A stretch of 64,000 nucleotides of DNA from Brachionus plicatilis (Eukaryota; Rotifera; Eurotatoria; Ploima; Brachionidae), in contig QEOQ01000041.1 in assembly GCA_010279815.1 (NCBI GenBank), positions 251,048 through 315,047 of the forward strand, in the 5' to 3' direction. Position 1 is the stretch's first letter, and each line of letters starts with the position of its first letter. Made by a program: the position numbers and the translations under genes. This document shows, one piece after another, positions 48,584 through 60,052 of the stretch. The notes beneath the pieces are model-generated. The model was given only the letters and a program-made list of their open reading frames with translations. It was not told the DNA's origin and did no database searches.

Positions 48584-48968
48584 TTATTTTTTCTCTTTTC
48601 TCAACCGTTTAGACAATTTAATAAAGCTATGATGATGATCATCTTGGTTTCGTAGCAAATTGACATTCAGATTTTCATCAATACAATAGAGATGCATTCG
48701 AGCTGGACAATTCGAATTAATGGAACATTTATGATATTCTTTAATTCCATTTTTGGTGAATCCATTTTTTCAAGCTTTTGAGGGCCTCTTTGTAATTGTT
48801 AAATATAATTTCAGCGCTCCAGTAAATTCTTTTTCGTCTGTTTGGTCGATTACGAGAATTGGACTTATTTATTTTATTGTCAATTTCAATGCCTATTTCG
48901 TTAGCAGATAAACTCTTATCTTCGATCGATGATTCATTAAATGTCTCTTCGAGATCAATCTTTTTTTT
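48584..48968 (-). pseudogene. FLYWCH-type zinc-finger transposon relic with one frameshift
   Basis: Minus-strand translation gives an acidic start (IDLEETFNESSIEDKSL), a basic patch (RNRPNRRKRIYWSAEI) and YKEALKSLKKW. After a 1-base shift near 48770 it continues with NGIKEYHKCSINSNCPARMH and a C-terminal DDHHHSF before a stop at 48586-48584. The NG-x-Y-x-C-x5-C-x-AR-x(n)-H-x-H pattern is the FLYWCH finger found in Mutator-like transposon proteins of many invertebrates. The frameshift and missing transposase core show it is broken. It may be a remnant of the autonomous partner of the MITEs with 9-bp duplications, but that link is inference. Confidence 0.55.
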
Positions 48969-50753
48969 AAATAATTTTAGGTTAAAGAAGTAATTTTGTT
49001 TTCAAGAAAGTATTTTTACAAAAGTGAGATTTTTTGGTGATAAAAAAGCAAAATTAGTGCTAAAAAGAATTTAAATCCCTCTCTTTTACCAACAGAATTT
49101 ATCAATACAAACTCATTAGAATATGGTAAAATTTTAAAGTTTGAAATATTAGGAAAAATTGGACAATGTTTTGATTGAGGTTAGTTGACATAGATAAATT
49201 GGCAAAAAGAATAGACAAGTACTACATTTTTAGGTAAAGAACTGATCAGAAGAAAAAAAGGAGTTAAAGTAAAGTTTATTAAGGGTTTCGTGGTGTTCGG
49301 AGATGACAAATAATGCAAGCTTTTTTTAAAGACTCAAGATGTTTAATAAATATTAAAAAGAATTGTGAATTTTGAAACAAAAAAACACAAAAAAAATTTT
49401 AAATGATAAAAGCTTTTTTTGTTAAGGTCCAAAACTCGGTCTGCAAAATAAAACAGCGGATGTCAACTTTCTATTGCCTAAATTAAATGACTGCGAGACT
49501 CTTGCAAGTCTGTAGAGTATTAAAAAATAATTTAGATTAAATTTTAAAGTTATTGTAGAGACTTAATTTGTTTTGGTTAACGAGTTTTGAACTTAAACAA
49601 AAATAGCTGTAACAATTTAAATTTTTTCTTTTTGTTTTCGTATTCCACAATTCAAAATCCCAGCGATTTGTGTGAAATTTTATATCAAAGAATCTTGATA
49701 ATTATTTTAGTTCAAAAACTAAAAATTAAAAAAAAAAATATCACAATTTTGGGTCTTGTACCCTTCCCGGACAATTGTCCATGGACAATCATATATGTCT
49801 GATTGGTGGACAAATTTTTAATAAAAAAAATTTTATTTAAATTACCTGGACAATTAGAAATACAGGTGGACAATTAGAAAAATTTATGGACAATACACAA
49901 AAAAAATTTATTTATTTTAAGTCAATTATTCAATATAATTAATTATCTATTTAACTTCTCTGAATTCCTCTGAAGGAGCTAACGCTCGATACAGATTTAC
50001 AAATAAATAATAACTTTATATCTCAATCAAAAAAAAATTTTACTTTTTTTTTACTTAAAAGGGTCATTTTTTGTTTGATAATTTTAAATAAGTTAACTTA
50101 ATTACTTTTTTTTTAATTGGACATTTTGTAAATTACCTGGACAATTAGAAATACAGGTGGACAATTGAAAAAATACACGGACAATAAAATAAAAAATTTG
50201 TCCACCAATCAGACATATATGATTGTCCATGGACAATTGTCCGGGAAGGGTACAAGACCCACAGTTTTTTTCCAGCATCTTTTCCTACTTTTTTGATGTA
50301 AAATTTCTGAGAAACTTCTCTTATTTAAGAATTAGAAAATTTAATTTTAAATAGTTTTAGTTCAAATACTTATTTATAATAAAAACATTTAAAACAAAAT
50401 AATATTTAATAACTTGAGAGTTTAAAAAATTTTATGACAAAAAAAAATTGCATATATTTTAAAAAAGTATCGTTTTTTTTAAAGGAGCACAAAACTTATT
50501 GATTATTGTTATTTTTATTATTTCAAAACTTATTTAAAACAAAGTGTTTTTAGCACAATCTCTTACTAATTAAAAAAAATGCATTTGCTCTGATTTTTCA
50601 GGAGAGAATTATCTTTTAGTTAAGGTACAAATCGAACTTCTTTGTTTTAAAGTCAGAATCTTAGAACTGATAGAGATAAGTAAATTTTTTTTTTTAACTT
50701 TTATTGAATTGTTAGAAATAATTTTAGATTATTAAAAAATCAAAGAATCCAGT
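48969..50753. other. Intergenic carrying a hAT-like MITE
   Basis: Apart from the 510-bp element at 49751-50260 I see only A/T-rich spacer and the 3' flank of the gene ending at 50754. Confidence 0.45.
49751..50260. mobile_element. hAT-like MITE, 510 bp, with a LINE tail nested inside
   Basis: The outer ~68 bp are almost perfect inverted repeats: GGGTCTTGTACCCTTCCCGG at the left and its reverse complement at the right. Both contain TTGTCCATGGACAA, itself a palindrome. Subterminal ACCTGGACAATTAGAAATAC and GGTGGACAATT motifs occur on both sides in direct orientation. Flanks acaatttt (49743-49750) and acagtttt (50261-50268) agree at 7 of 8 bases, fitting a hAT duplication. The centre (about 49940-50016) contains a LINE-type 3' tail (GAGCTAACGCTCGATACAGA, then TTTACAAATAAATAATAAC), so a retroelement inserted into the MITE or was captured by it. 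Confidence 0.85.
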
Positions 50754-51596
50754 TTAAAAAAGACTGCCAAAATTGTTGCTTCCAAAGTTGAAGTTGCCTC
50801 CGAAAGATTGTGGCAATTGATTGTTATTGCTAAATGAATTCAAATCAAAATTTCCAAATGACTGGTTGTTTCCAAAGTTGGCTTCTGAAAATTGAGCAGA
50901 AAAGTCAGCTTGAGCTGGTGCAGCTGATAGAGCTGGAGCTTTATTTAGCAATTTTTTTAAGTGACATGGACAGTCAGGTGGTGGTACGGCGCCAGTAGAA
51001 GGAGCGGCCGGAGCAGCAGCTGAAAATGATAGAGCTGGCTGTTGAGCATTAAAATTAGAACCGAATTGTGAACCAGATTGGTCATTGAATTTTTTGAATA
51101 AACCCGAAGAAGTTGGCAAATTAAATTGTCTTTCTAAAGAAGAAGAGGTTGGTAGTTGAAAATTGCCTGGTTGAGCAGGAGCAACTGATGCAGCAGGAGC
51201 AGCTGGGCTAGCATCACTTTGTTGCTGAGCATTCAATAAAGATGAATCAAATTTTCCAGCAACATGGTCATCAAAACTTTTAATTAATGTTGAAGCAGTT
51301 GGAAAATTAAATTGTTTTTGTAAAGTGGATGCAGTTGGCAATTGAGCTTTAGAAGAAGTTGGTAATTGAGCTTTGCTGGTCAAAGCTGGTGCAGCAGAAG
51401 CCGCTGGGGCAGCAAGAGCAGCATTCAATGAAAGAGCTGGTTGTTGGGCATTCAAGGAAGAACCAAATTTTCCATTTACATGGTCATCGAAACTTTTTAT
51501 TAATGTTGAAGCAGTTGGAAAATTCAATTGTTTTTGTAAAGTGGATGCAGTTGGCAATTGAGCCTTAGAAGCAGTTGGAGGTTGGATAGCTGACAT
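50754..51596 (-). CDS. Ala/Ser/Phe-rich repeat protein with PPPDCPC motif, 280 residues
   Basis: No named family is recognised. A single exon starts at the ATG 51596 with no signal peptide. Three diverging repeats of about 70-75 residues each contain PTASTLQKQ-x-NFPTAST, LIKSFDDHV, GKF and LNAQQ; they begin near residues 12, 82 and 148. The third copy is the most diverged (PTSSSLERQFNLPTSSGLF, KKFNDQ). After the repeats comes VPPPDCPCHLKKLLNK (about 216-231), then a Phe/Asn/Gly/Ser-rich tail ending FGSNNFGSLF. The PP-x-DCPC motif and aromatic/Asn tail are shared with the gene at 54189-54644 on the same strand. A TATA-like ATATTTAAAG lies about 60 bp upstream. The role is unknown; a structural, intracellular protein is my inference. 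Confidence 0.72.
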   Translation of the reverse strand: MSAIQPPTASKAQLPTASTLQKQLNFPTASTLIKSFDDHVNGKFGSSLNAQQPALSLNAALAAPAASAAPALTSKAQLPTSSKAQLPTASTLQKQFNFPTASTLIKSFDDHVAGKFDSSLLNAQQQSDASPAAPAASVAPAQPGNFQLPTSSSLERQFNLPTSSGLFKKFNDQSGSQFGSNFNAQQPALSFSAAAPAAPSTGAVPPPDCPCHLKKLLNKAPALSAAPAQADFSAQFSEANFGNNQSFGNFDLNSFSNNNQLPQSFGGNFNFGSNNFGSLF

Positions 51597-52835
51597 TTTT
51601 GATTGATATTTTTCTTATCACGTTTGAAATTAATTTAATGTTTCTCTACAGGCTTTAAATATTCAAATTAATTGATATGCTTCATCAATTTTTATTCTTA
51701 TCTACATTAAACCAATTTCCCACTTAAATATCTAGAATTTTTATTGTTCAAAAATTTGCAAAGAATTAAAATGTTGTCCAATTTAGTGAATGATTTTAAT
51801 TTCCAATTAATTGAGTATGTAAAAGAAAAAAACATCTATATTCAATAGATCAATAATTTTATTTGTTGGTGAAAAGTAACCAAATAAAAGCAAGTTATCG
51901 TTTTTGGCTAATTCATTAATTTAAATTAAAATATTTTTATTGAAAAAAAAGAATTTGGAGTTTTATTGTTTGGCAAATGAAAAAAATATTAGTTATTCTT
52001 GAAAAAACAACATCACTATTAAAAAATCGAATATAAATTATTATATTTTAAAAATTTATTCAGGCTCAAAATTTTAAATTTTTTAATTTAATTATCTTTA
52101 GTTTATCTGATTTGGATGCATATTTACCCATAATAACAATAATTAAATGGTCATATGAAAATAAATATGATCTTTATATTGAAAATCATATTAAAAATTT
52201 TAATTAATTAATAGTTTAAATTTAAATTTAAATTTTAACTAATCTTCAACATCCCCGAAGCTCTGAACCTTCGTCTCGGACTCCGTTTAATTTTTAGATG
52301 ACAATCATTTTATTTCAACTATATAGTGATTTAATCATTGAATTATTAATATTTTATCATAACATTTTAATAAAATTGCGCCGAATAATCATAACAAAAA
52401 AAATTATAAAATTAAATTAATTAGTTTAAACTATTTTTTTAATTTAATGGTCAAAATTTAGAAACAAAATTTATTTAAAAACTTCTCCAAAGCTTTCAGT
52501 TATAATTCTTGTAAGAAAATGTCACAGAAAATAAATTTTTTGTATAAGTAAGTTAAAAAAATTTTAAATTAAAAAATTTCAAGTTAATTTTTTTTTAAAA
52601 ATACCGCAGATTTGTTTTAGTTACCCCAATTTGGGACTTATTTGTTAGACTTTATATCTTCTCTTTGTAAAAATTCAAAATTTTATTAATATAAGCAAAA
52701 TCATTTATCAAGTCATTTGGTTTTTACTTGATACTAAAATTGTTTATCTTTGCGAATAAATTATTAATTTTTTCCAAAAACTAATTTTAAACTATAACAT
52801 AATTTATTTTGAAAAAATTTTGATTATTTTAAAAT
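51597..52835. other. Intergenic, divergent spacer upstream of the mARC gene
   Basis: It holds the TATA-like ATATTTAAAG (minus strand, 51662-51653) of the gene ending at 50754, then A/T-rich spacer. A small G/C-rich patch at 52251-52288 is unexplained. No gene is seen. Confidence 0.4.
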
Positions 52836-53973
52836 ATGAAAGAATTAGCGACCTTAAGTGAGATTTATCTTTATCCAGTTAAGTCGTTGTCTGGCATCAA
52901 ACTAGAGAAAGCATTGACCACAAAATACGGTCTGGCTCATCCGGAAAATAGCTTGGTCGTGGATAGGTGAGAAAATTATTATCAAAATGTCAAAAATGAT
53001 TTGAAATTATTTGCTATGAATTTAACAGAAAATGGATGATAGTAGATTCTAATGGTTCATTTCGTACTCAAAGACAAATACCAAAGATGGCTCTAATAAA
53101 GCCTAGTGTAGAAGGTGATTTCTTGGTATTTAATGCTCCTCAACAAAATACTCTAAAGATTCCCATTAAGAATCCGAACAAGAATACAATTAACTGCAGG
53201 TTTTATCTTTTAATTATTTTCTGAATAAGACGAGAAAATTTGAGATTTTTTTTAAGACTTTGGAAATGCAGAATAGATGGTTGTGCTTATGGAGGCGAAG
53301 TGAGTTCATGGCTTAGCAGTTTTCTTGAGGTTGATGGTTTAGATTTGATTATTTTTGATGAAAAATCAACTCCGGTAAAATGCCAAGATTTAGAAGAGAG
53401 CACTGAAACAAGAGAAAATGATGTTGTAATATATCAGGATTTTAATCCTTTTATGCTGATTGGCGAGAATTCTCTTGATGAATTGAACAAAAGATTAGAA
53501 AATAAGGTGACAATGAAGCGGTTTAGACCGAATTTTATCTCCAAGAATAATTCAGCCTTTTCAGAGGTTATATTTAAGATATTTTTTCTAATTAAGAAAA
53601 TTACGATGTTATTCAAATTTAGGATGATTGGGAAAAATTTAAAATTGGGGAATCAGAGTTTTGTCGCATTAAACATTGCACTAGGTAATTAGATAAATAT
53701 TTTGATTTTTTTACAATTTTATTTTTAGGTGTTTGCTTACAACCGTCGATCAAAATAAAGGAGAAAGAGATAAAAATCAAGAACCTCTTAAAACTTTAAG
53801 AGAGTAATTTATCTTTTAGAATTTTTTATCAAATCTTAAATTGTTTTGTTGATTAAAAAAGATTTAGATTGAATAAAGAAGTCTATGGAACAAGTCCCAT
53901 GTTTGGAATCAATATGGGAATCGATAATCCTGGAAAAATGATTAAAGTTGGAGATAAAATCACTCGAGAATAA
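52836..53973 (+). CDS. MTARC: mARC-like molybdenum cofactor (MOSC domain) amidoxime reductase, 6 exons, 286 residues
   Basis: mARC enzymes reduce N-hydroxylated compounds, taking electrons from cytochrome b5 reductase through cytochrome b5. Exons: 52836-52966, 53029-53199, 53257-53566, 53623-53684, 53729-53803, 53862-53973; phases close to a TAA stop. The MOSC N-terminal beta-barrel shows SEIYLYPVKSLSGIKLEKA and VDRKWMIVDSNG-x-F-x-TQRQ. The MOSC domain has FNPFMLIGENSLDELNKRL and the conserved RFRPNF. RCLLTTVDQNKG follows, in which Cys226 matches the Mo-binding Cys of human mARC1. The C-terminal motif is YGTSPMFGINM-(x)-NPGKMIKVGD. Compared with the human enzyme (about 335 residues) the N-terminal targeting/membrane anchor is missing. 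An upstream exon may encode it, or the protein is cytosolic. Confidence 0.93.
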
Positions 53974-54188
53974 TTTAAATTCTTTTTTAAATTATGAATG
54001 ATTTTGAAAAGAATTGCCATTTATAATAAAATAATTATTGGGGTTTATCTTTTGAAAGATCATTCCTTCGATTAAACATAGTTTAATTAAAAAATTTATT
54101 ACAAAAAGAAATTTTTAAACCGTTCTTAAATAATAAAAAAATATTTTATTTTGTTGAATTTGAAAAGATTGAGGATATTTTTTTGAAT

Positions 54189-54644
54189 TTAAAAAAATCC
54201 ATGGCCAAAAGAAGAACCAAATTGGTTTTCCAGAGAAAATGATGGAAATGCATTGAACGATGAATTTGATGAACTTGAAAAATCATATGAATTCAAGTTT
54301 TGGCCAAAATTTAATGGAAATCCAAAAAAGCCTGTCTGGAATGAAAATTCGTTCAAATTTCCCAAGTTGAATTCTTCAATTTTTTCTTCATTTTTCACGA
54401 CGCTTTCTACAGGCTTATTTAATCGACATGGGCAATCTAGTGGTGGTTCAACAGCATCATTTCCTTCTGGCTTCTCTTCGTTGGATTTTGAAGGCTGTGC
54501 TTCTGGTTTGATTGAAGAAGTCGGATTATTCGAAAACAAATCTTTGTACGATCTCATGTAAGTAGAAAGTGACATTGGTTCTTTGATAGAATGCTCTTCT
54601 TGCACCTGAGCAGCTAATGTAGAAAAAGTCTTTTGGTCAGTCAT
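54189..54644 (-). CDS. Small PP-x-DCPC motif protein, Ser/Phe/Asn-rich tail, 151 residues
   Basis: No named family is recognised. A single exon starts at ATG 54644 with no signal peptide. The N-terminal half is polar and acidic (LAAQVQEEHSIKEPMSL; STYMRSYKDLF). It is followed by VEPPLDCPCRLNKPVESV (about 76-93) and a Phe/Asn/Ser-rich tail with repeated FG/FS pairs, ending FGSSFGHGFF. The DCPC-x-L-x-K core and the aromatic tail match the gene at 50754-51596, so the two are probably related. TATATAAATAG lies 50-60 bp upstream on the minus strand. Function unknown. Confidence 0.68.
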   Translation of the reverse strand: MTDQKTFSTLAAQVQEEHSIKEPMSLSTYMRSYKDLFSNNPTSSIKPEAQPSKSNEEKPEGNDAVEPPLDCPCRLNKPVESVVKNEEKIEEFNLGNLNEFSFQTGFFGFPLNFGQNLNSYDFSSSSNSSFNAFPSFSLENQFGSSFGHGFF

Positions 54645-54693
54645 TATTTTTTTGATTTATCCTGAATATTTTGTTTCAACAAAGGCATCTGAG

Positions 54694-54704
54694 CTATTTA
54701 TATA
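54694..54704 (-). promoter_or_regulatory. TATA box of the small DCPC gene
   Basis: TATATAAATAG on the minus strand lies about 55 bp before the ATG at 54644, so the 5' UTR should be only about 25 nt. Confidence 0.6.
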
Positions 54705-55131
54705 TGGTAAGATGCATCATTTATTCAAATGTTTACATTGATTGGAATCTTTTTATTTTTTTTCAAGAAATAAAAATTCTTACATTTTAATGTATACATT
54801 CTTAGATCTAAATAATGGTGGTTTATAAACAATTCTAACAGATGATCGAAAGAAATATTTTAGAAGAATCAATCAATTGTTTGTTGCTTGAAAATGGTGT
54901 GTATAAATGGCTGATAAATCTTTTTTAATATAAATTTTTGTTGAAATACCATAGTTTTATTAAGCAAAATGCAATTTTTTTTTATTAAATTTGGTTAATA
55001 GAGGTTGCTTTATTCTAACGAGTTGAGTCACAGTTTTCAAAAAAATTGATTTATTTGAGAAATTGTATAAACAAGCAAGGCTAACAATAAATGTATCTTT
55101 TAGGTAAATTTTTTTGTTTTGAGCAAAGTTA

Positions 55132-55261
55132 CCGTAAATATTTGTTTCTTAACGTCGCACTTACAGCCCGAGAATTTGGTTTTGGTGGCTTAAATTTTTT
55201 CGAGGCACTAAAACAAAATTGTTGAGCTTTTAGTGCGACGTTAAATAACTAATATTTACGG
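55132..55261. mobile_element. 130-bp MITE with 30-bp inverted repeats and TA target
   Basis: Left end CCGTAAATATTTGTTTCTTA plus ACGTCGCACT (55132-55161) is inverted at the right end with 27 of 30 matches. TA flanks both sides. The interior is short and G/C-richer (CAGCCCGAGAA). The TA flank suggests a Tc1/mariner-type origin. Confidence 0.75.
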
Positions 55262-58200
55262 TAGTAAAATTAAAAGCATATTTATTGATTAAAACTTTTA
55301 TTTAAAAAAATTATTTAAAAAAAATTTCGAGTTTATAAGGATATATTGAGACTGGGAAGCACACGAAAAAAAGTTGATCTTATTCAAATGTTTAGTGAAG
55401 TTTTTAGAATGGTTTAAAGCAAAGCCTTTATGATTCAAGTTTATTTTTTACAGTTTATTGACTAACTAACTTTATTTACGTTATACTCAAAATTCTTTAT
55501 AACAAAAGGTTTTAAGACATGTCCAGAACAATTAAGAAAATTGCATCATAATTTTGGTATTACGTGGATCAACTTTTCGTCAATAAGGAAGTGAAATTAA
55601 ACATATATAATAGAGAAGATAATTGTGTTAATCATAATTTCGTAAATTAAATCTTTTTCTATTATAGATGTTTGTTTATTCTATTTTTTTTATTATTCGT
55701 GAATAGCATAACATATACAAAGCACTAAATTAAAATGACTTAATGAACATTCTCTTTAAAAATTGTTTGCTGAAAAGTTTTAAATTTTCTTTCATTTAAA
55801 TGTTTAATTTTGAATATTGAAAAAAATAGCTTTTAGTCATTTTGAATAATTAATTGGATGAGAAAAATTAGGTATTTTGTAGCGAATATAATGTTTTTAC
55901 AAAAAATTGTTTGATTTTTATTGAATAATTTTTTTAAAAGCCAAATAAATTAAATTAAGACCTAAAGTAAATAAAAGCCCCTGTCAGAATAATTTGATAT
56001 CTGAATAACATAAGTTTCTTAATAAATTATACAACAATCTTTATTTAAGTAGACCATTTTGTAGAAAAGAAAATTAACCGGTGATAGTTTAACAAAATTT
56101 TTTTTTGAAATTTTATACAAAATTACGATTTTTTCCATTAAATAACACAAAAAATTAGGAAAAATTACTACACTCAAATTAATCTATTTATTAAAAGTAG
56201 TAAATAGATTTAAATTGCGAATTTAATTTGATTTCGAAACTGCCTTTTTTTGAAAGTTTTTTATTAAATAGCGAAAAATATTAATGGTAATATAAATTAA
56301 ACTGATATTATAGCAATTGAGTCCACTAAAACAAATACTCTTAGATAAAAAAAACAAAATTTTCTTTTGAACCCTCAAATTTTCAATTGCTTACTCAGCA
56401 TATTTTTGAAACTATTCAGGAAAGATGCAAAAATCTTGCCTTCTCCTAATGATACCCTTTGAAGTTCTCTCGTCAAATAATTTGCCATATTGCATCAACC
56501 ATTAAATTAAAGCTTTATTACTCCATTATCTCGCAATCTCAAATTTGGTAGTATTTTGATTTAATTAATTTATTTGATTTTTTTTTAAAAAGTTGAAAAA
56601 AAAAAAATTAAAAAACTTTAATAAAACCCCAATAAAAGGAAAAAGAACAATAAATAAAATAATTAAAGGCCTTGCTTCGGAACAACCTCGGAATTACATC
56701 ACTTTTTAAAGTCATTAGTGAAGTTAACTTAATAAAAAAAATAGCAAACTAGAAAGTTGAAATATTTTTTAAAAATCTATAAAAATTAAGTTGATATGAA
56801 TATTGAAAGCTTAAAACGAATATCTTGATGACAAATCTATTAACTAATTTGTAAAAATTTCAAATTTTTTCTCCTTTAGTTTCTCATTTTATTTTCTTCA
56901 ATTCTATAAATCATATTATTGTTAATTTTTCTGCAATTGAATCTTTAAATTTTTAGGTAAATAATGATTAAAAAAAAAACAAAAGTTTTCTTTTCCTTTT
57001 CATTCTTAGTTAAATTTGGCAAGTTTTAAAATTTCCTTTAAGACTATCCCTGAATGAAAAATCCATCATTTTTGTTTGTTTATCTGTATCAAGCAAAAAA
57101 TCCTTCAGAAAAAAAAACAAGATAGAATTAGATAAATGGAAAATAAAACTAAAATAGAATAATTTAAATAAGACAAGAAAGGTACTAAATATTTAATAAT
57201 TGAATAAAAAATTAAATATAATCAAGTCTAAATTTCTCAAAAGAGTTTCTTGATTTGAAACTAATTTGGTATTCACAAACAAGTTCTACTCTAGGAATTT
57301 TTAGCTTACTCGAAGCCTATCAGTGTATAATATATGGGAAATTATAATTTTTTAATTTTAGAAAAGATCCGACAGCAGAATTTTGAAAAAATGGTTTTCG
57401 GTTGGTAATTATTTCTGATAATGAGTTCAAACATAGATTAATAGTCTATTAAGTTAATCTAATGTATCAGCTATTACTATTTGTAAATTTATTTGGCCTT
57501 ATTGTTTTTAAGCTTTTATCGATCCTAAATATTTTATTTTAAACATTTTACTCAGTGTAATATAGTAAGTTAAGTATTTATTTTTAGCTTTACCAAGTTT
57601 AACTCATCGCTCCGCTTCTAGAAGCTTAATTTTCTTTTTTTCAAAACAATTCAAACAATTTCAAGTTTCGAAATAAAGAAAAAAATAATTCAAATCATTC
57701 GATACAAAATTTCTTCTACTTTTTCTCTTTGACACTGTCTTATTTTAAGATATAGATTTTTTATCATGCCAAAGAACTTTTAGCAGAAAAACAAATTAAT
57801 AATCAAACTTTCTGTTTCAATCGTATGTAAATTTACTCTTAACAAATTTTATTTTTTTATAAATTTTAAACTCTATTTAATCAAAAAATTTAATAGCAAA
57901 AATTAAGACAATTAGTTTGAATATATATCTTTATTTTTTAATTTCTATTAACTTTGTTTGCCTTTTCATATTTTTAAACTTTTGTTTTAAAAAATGTGGT
58001 ATTTATTGAAATAAATAGCAACTTGATTGTTTTTTATGTCAAATATAATAAATTCAGATTGAAATACTTAAGAATATTCCCTTAGAAAAAAAATATATCG
58101 CAAAAAAAAAGATGAGCATTAACTAATTCTGGTCATTGATTACAAATAGAAATTAAACTCGGTTAACTCGGTTAATATATTTTGGTTTTAGTAAAAAATT

Positions 58201-58629
58201 TTAATCATTTAATAAATAGAGGAAATCAAATTTTTTTTATGCATCGATTTACTATGAGCAATTTTTTGTTTTGATAAATCATTCATTTCTTCATTTTCAT
58301 TCTTTATAACTAGAATATCCAGTGTTTTTTTAGACTTTTAACATTTTAAATCTCAATATATTTTAAAAATAGTTACACAATCTAATGATAAATCAAAATC
58401 TAATTTTTGATTTTTAGAAAGCCTGGTGAATAATTTAAAATATAATTCTATCTTTTAGGCATTTGTTTAAAATTTAGTTTTCAAATATTCAATATTTTTC
58501 ACTGTGTTAACATACCATCAATCAATGAAATAAGAAAGTTAATATCATAATCAAATTAATTGTTAAATCAAGCATTAATTCTAAAATTTATAAAAGGTTT
58601 TAAAAATAGGAACCTGTTTTTTTAATTTT

Positions 58630-58712
58630 AGTCATTTCAATTCAGAAAAACTTAATAGCTTTTTACTATAAGGAATAATTTAGTTAAATAAAATGAGCTT
58701 ATCAGCTCATTA
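58630..58712. mobile_element. Half copy of the MULE-like MITE family
   Basis: TTTCAATTCAGAAAAACTT and ACTATAAGGAATAATTTAGT match the arm of the element at 86-441. The other arm and the extreme terminus are absent. Confidence 0.55.
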
Positions 58713-59677
58713 GTCGAATTTTCAGAAAATCGACTTCTAGTCGACTAATTCGAATCTTTCTCTCATTAAATCTTATTCTTTTATAAAAAACTATTAATTC
58801 AATTGTGTTTTAATTATTTGTAAATTTGTCAAAAATAAATTTCAATTTTTCATAATTCAAAAAAGTTCAAATATTTAACTAATAATTAGCAACTTTTATG
58901 GTAAACAAGTCTTACCGGGTGCCCTTTTTTTATTGAATATTTTACACCCATTTTGTTCGAAAACTTAAAAAATTGTCACCCAATTTCCTCGATTTTTTTG
59001 TCACCCCTTTAAATCCTGCGGTTAATTTTGTGGTAAATGTTAAAATTTTTTAAAAAATTTTAACATTTTTTTTTATCTTTTTTTTTTATCACACATACTA
59101 TTCGTTTACTCTCTTCGAATTATTATTTTTAACACGTTTTTTTAAAAAATATCTTTTAAAATGAAGGAGTTATAGCAGTTTTTAAAATTTGGCCACCCTA
59201 TACTCATAACCCCTTTAGTCGTCGTTACCAAACCATTTTTCTTTGATTTGGCTCTTCACAATTTGTTATCTTCCATGACTTCAAAAACATAATTGCCTGT
59301 ATCAATCTTAAAATATTTCTAAACCAATTTCCTTTTTGGATTTGAAGACATTTAAATTTATTTCAGCTATTTTAAATGAATATTAGAAACTAAAGTGCAA
59401 ATATTGAATAAAATGAAATTAAGAATTTTAGATGAATTAATACAAAATTAATTAATCATTTTATTTTATTAAAGAGACTTAATTCGACCATAATTAAGCA
59501 TTTTTATTAAAAATTTATATGCATAGATATATTTTCATAATTAAGTAATTAAGTATTTATTTATTTATTTATTTATTTTAAAAAATAATTTAGGCAAAGT
59601 CTTGGCCAGTTGGAATGGAGACTTAGTCCTTATTTTTATGAGTAGCAAACCATGCTAAACCATACTCTAGTAGTGTG

Positions 59678-60052
59678 CTGTTGTGAATTTCTAAAACAAA
59701 TTGAACAAAAATTTTTCATTTTTTAATAAATTAAAATTAAAGTTAATAAAAAATTTTAGAAAAAATACTGCAATATAGTGCAACATACTTTGTTCCACCT
59801 TTTTTACCTAAAATAATTTTTATCATGTAAAAAATGACAAAAAAAAACGAATCAATAAGATTTAAATAGATTATTTATTTGATTTTTAAAAAAAAAAAAG
59901 AAAATAAAAATTTTATTTTAGGTAAAAAAAGTGCAAAAAAGTATGTTGCACTATTTTGCAGTATTTTTTCTAAAGTTTTTTATTAATTTTAATTTTAATT
60001 TATTAAAAAATGAAAAAATTTTGTTCAATTTCTTTTAGAAATTCACAAAACC
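59678..60052. mobile_element. MITE of the MULE-like family with 9-bp target duplication
   Basis: Inverted arms of about 150 bp run from CTGTTGTGAATTTCTAAAA to the mirrored GAAATTCACAAAACC. They contain TACTGCAATATAGTGCAACA and its inverse. Flanks agtagtgtg (59669-59677) and agtattgtg (60053-60061) agree at 8 of 9 bases. Confidence 0.75.
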
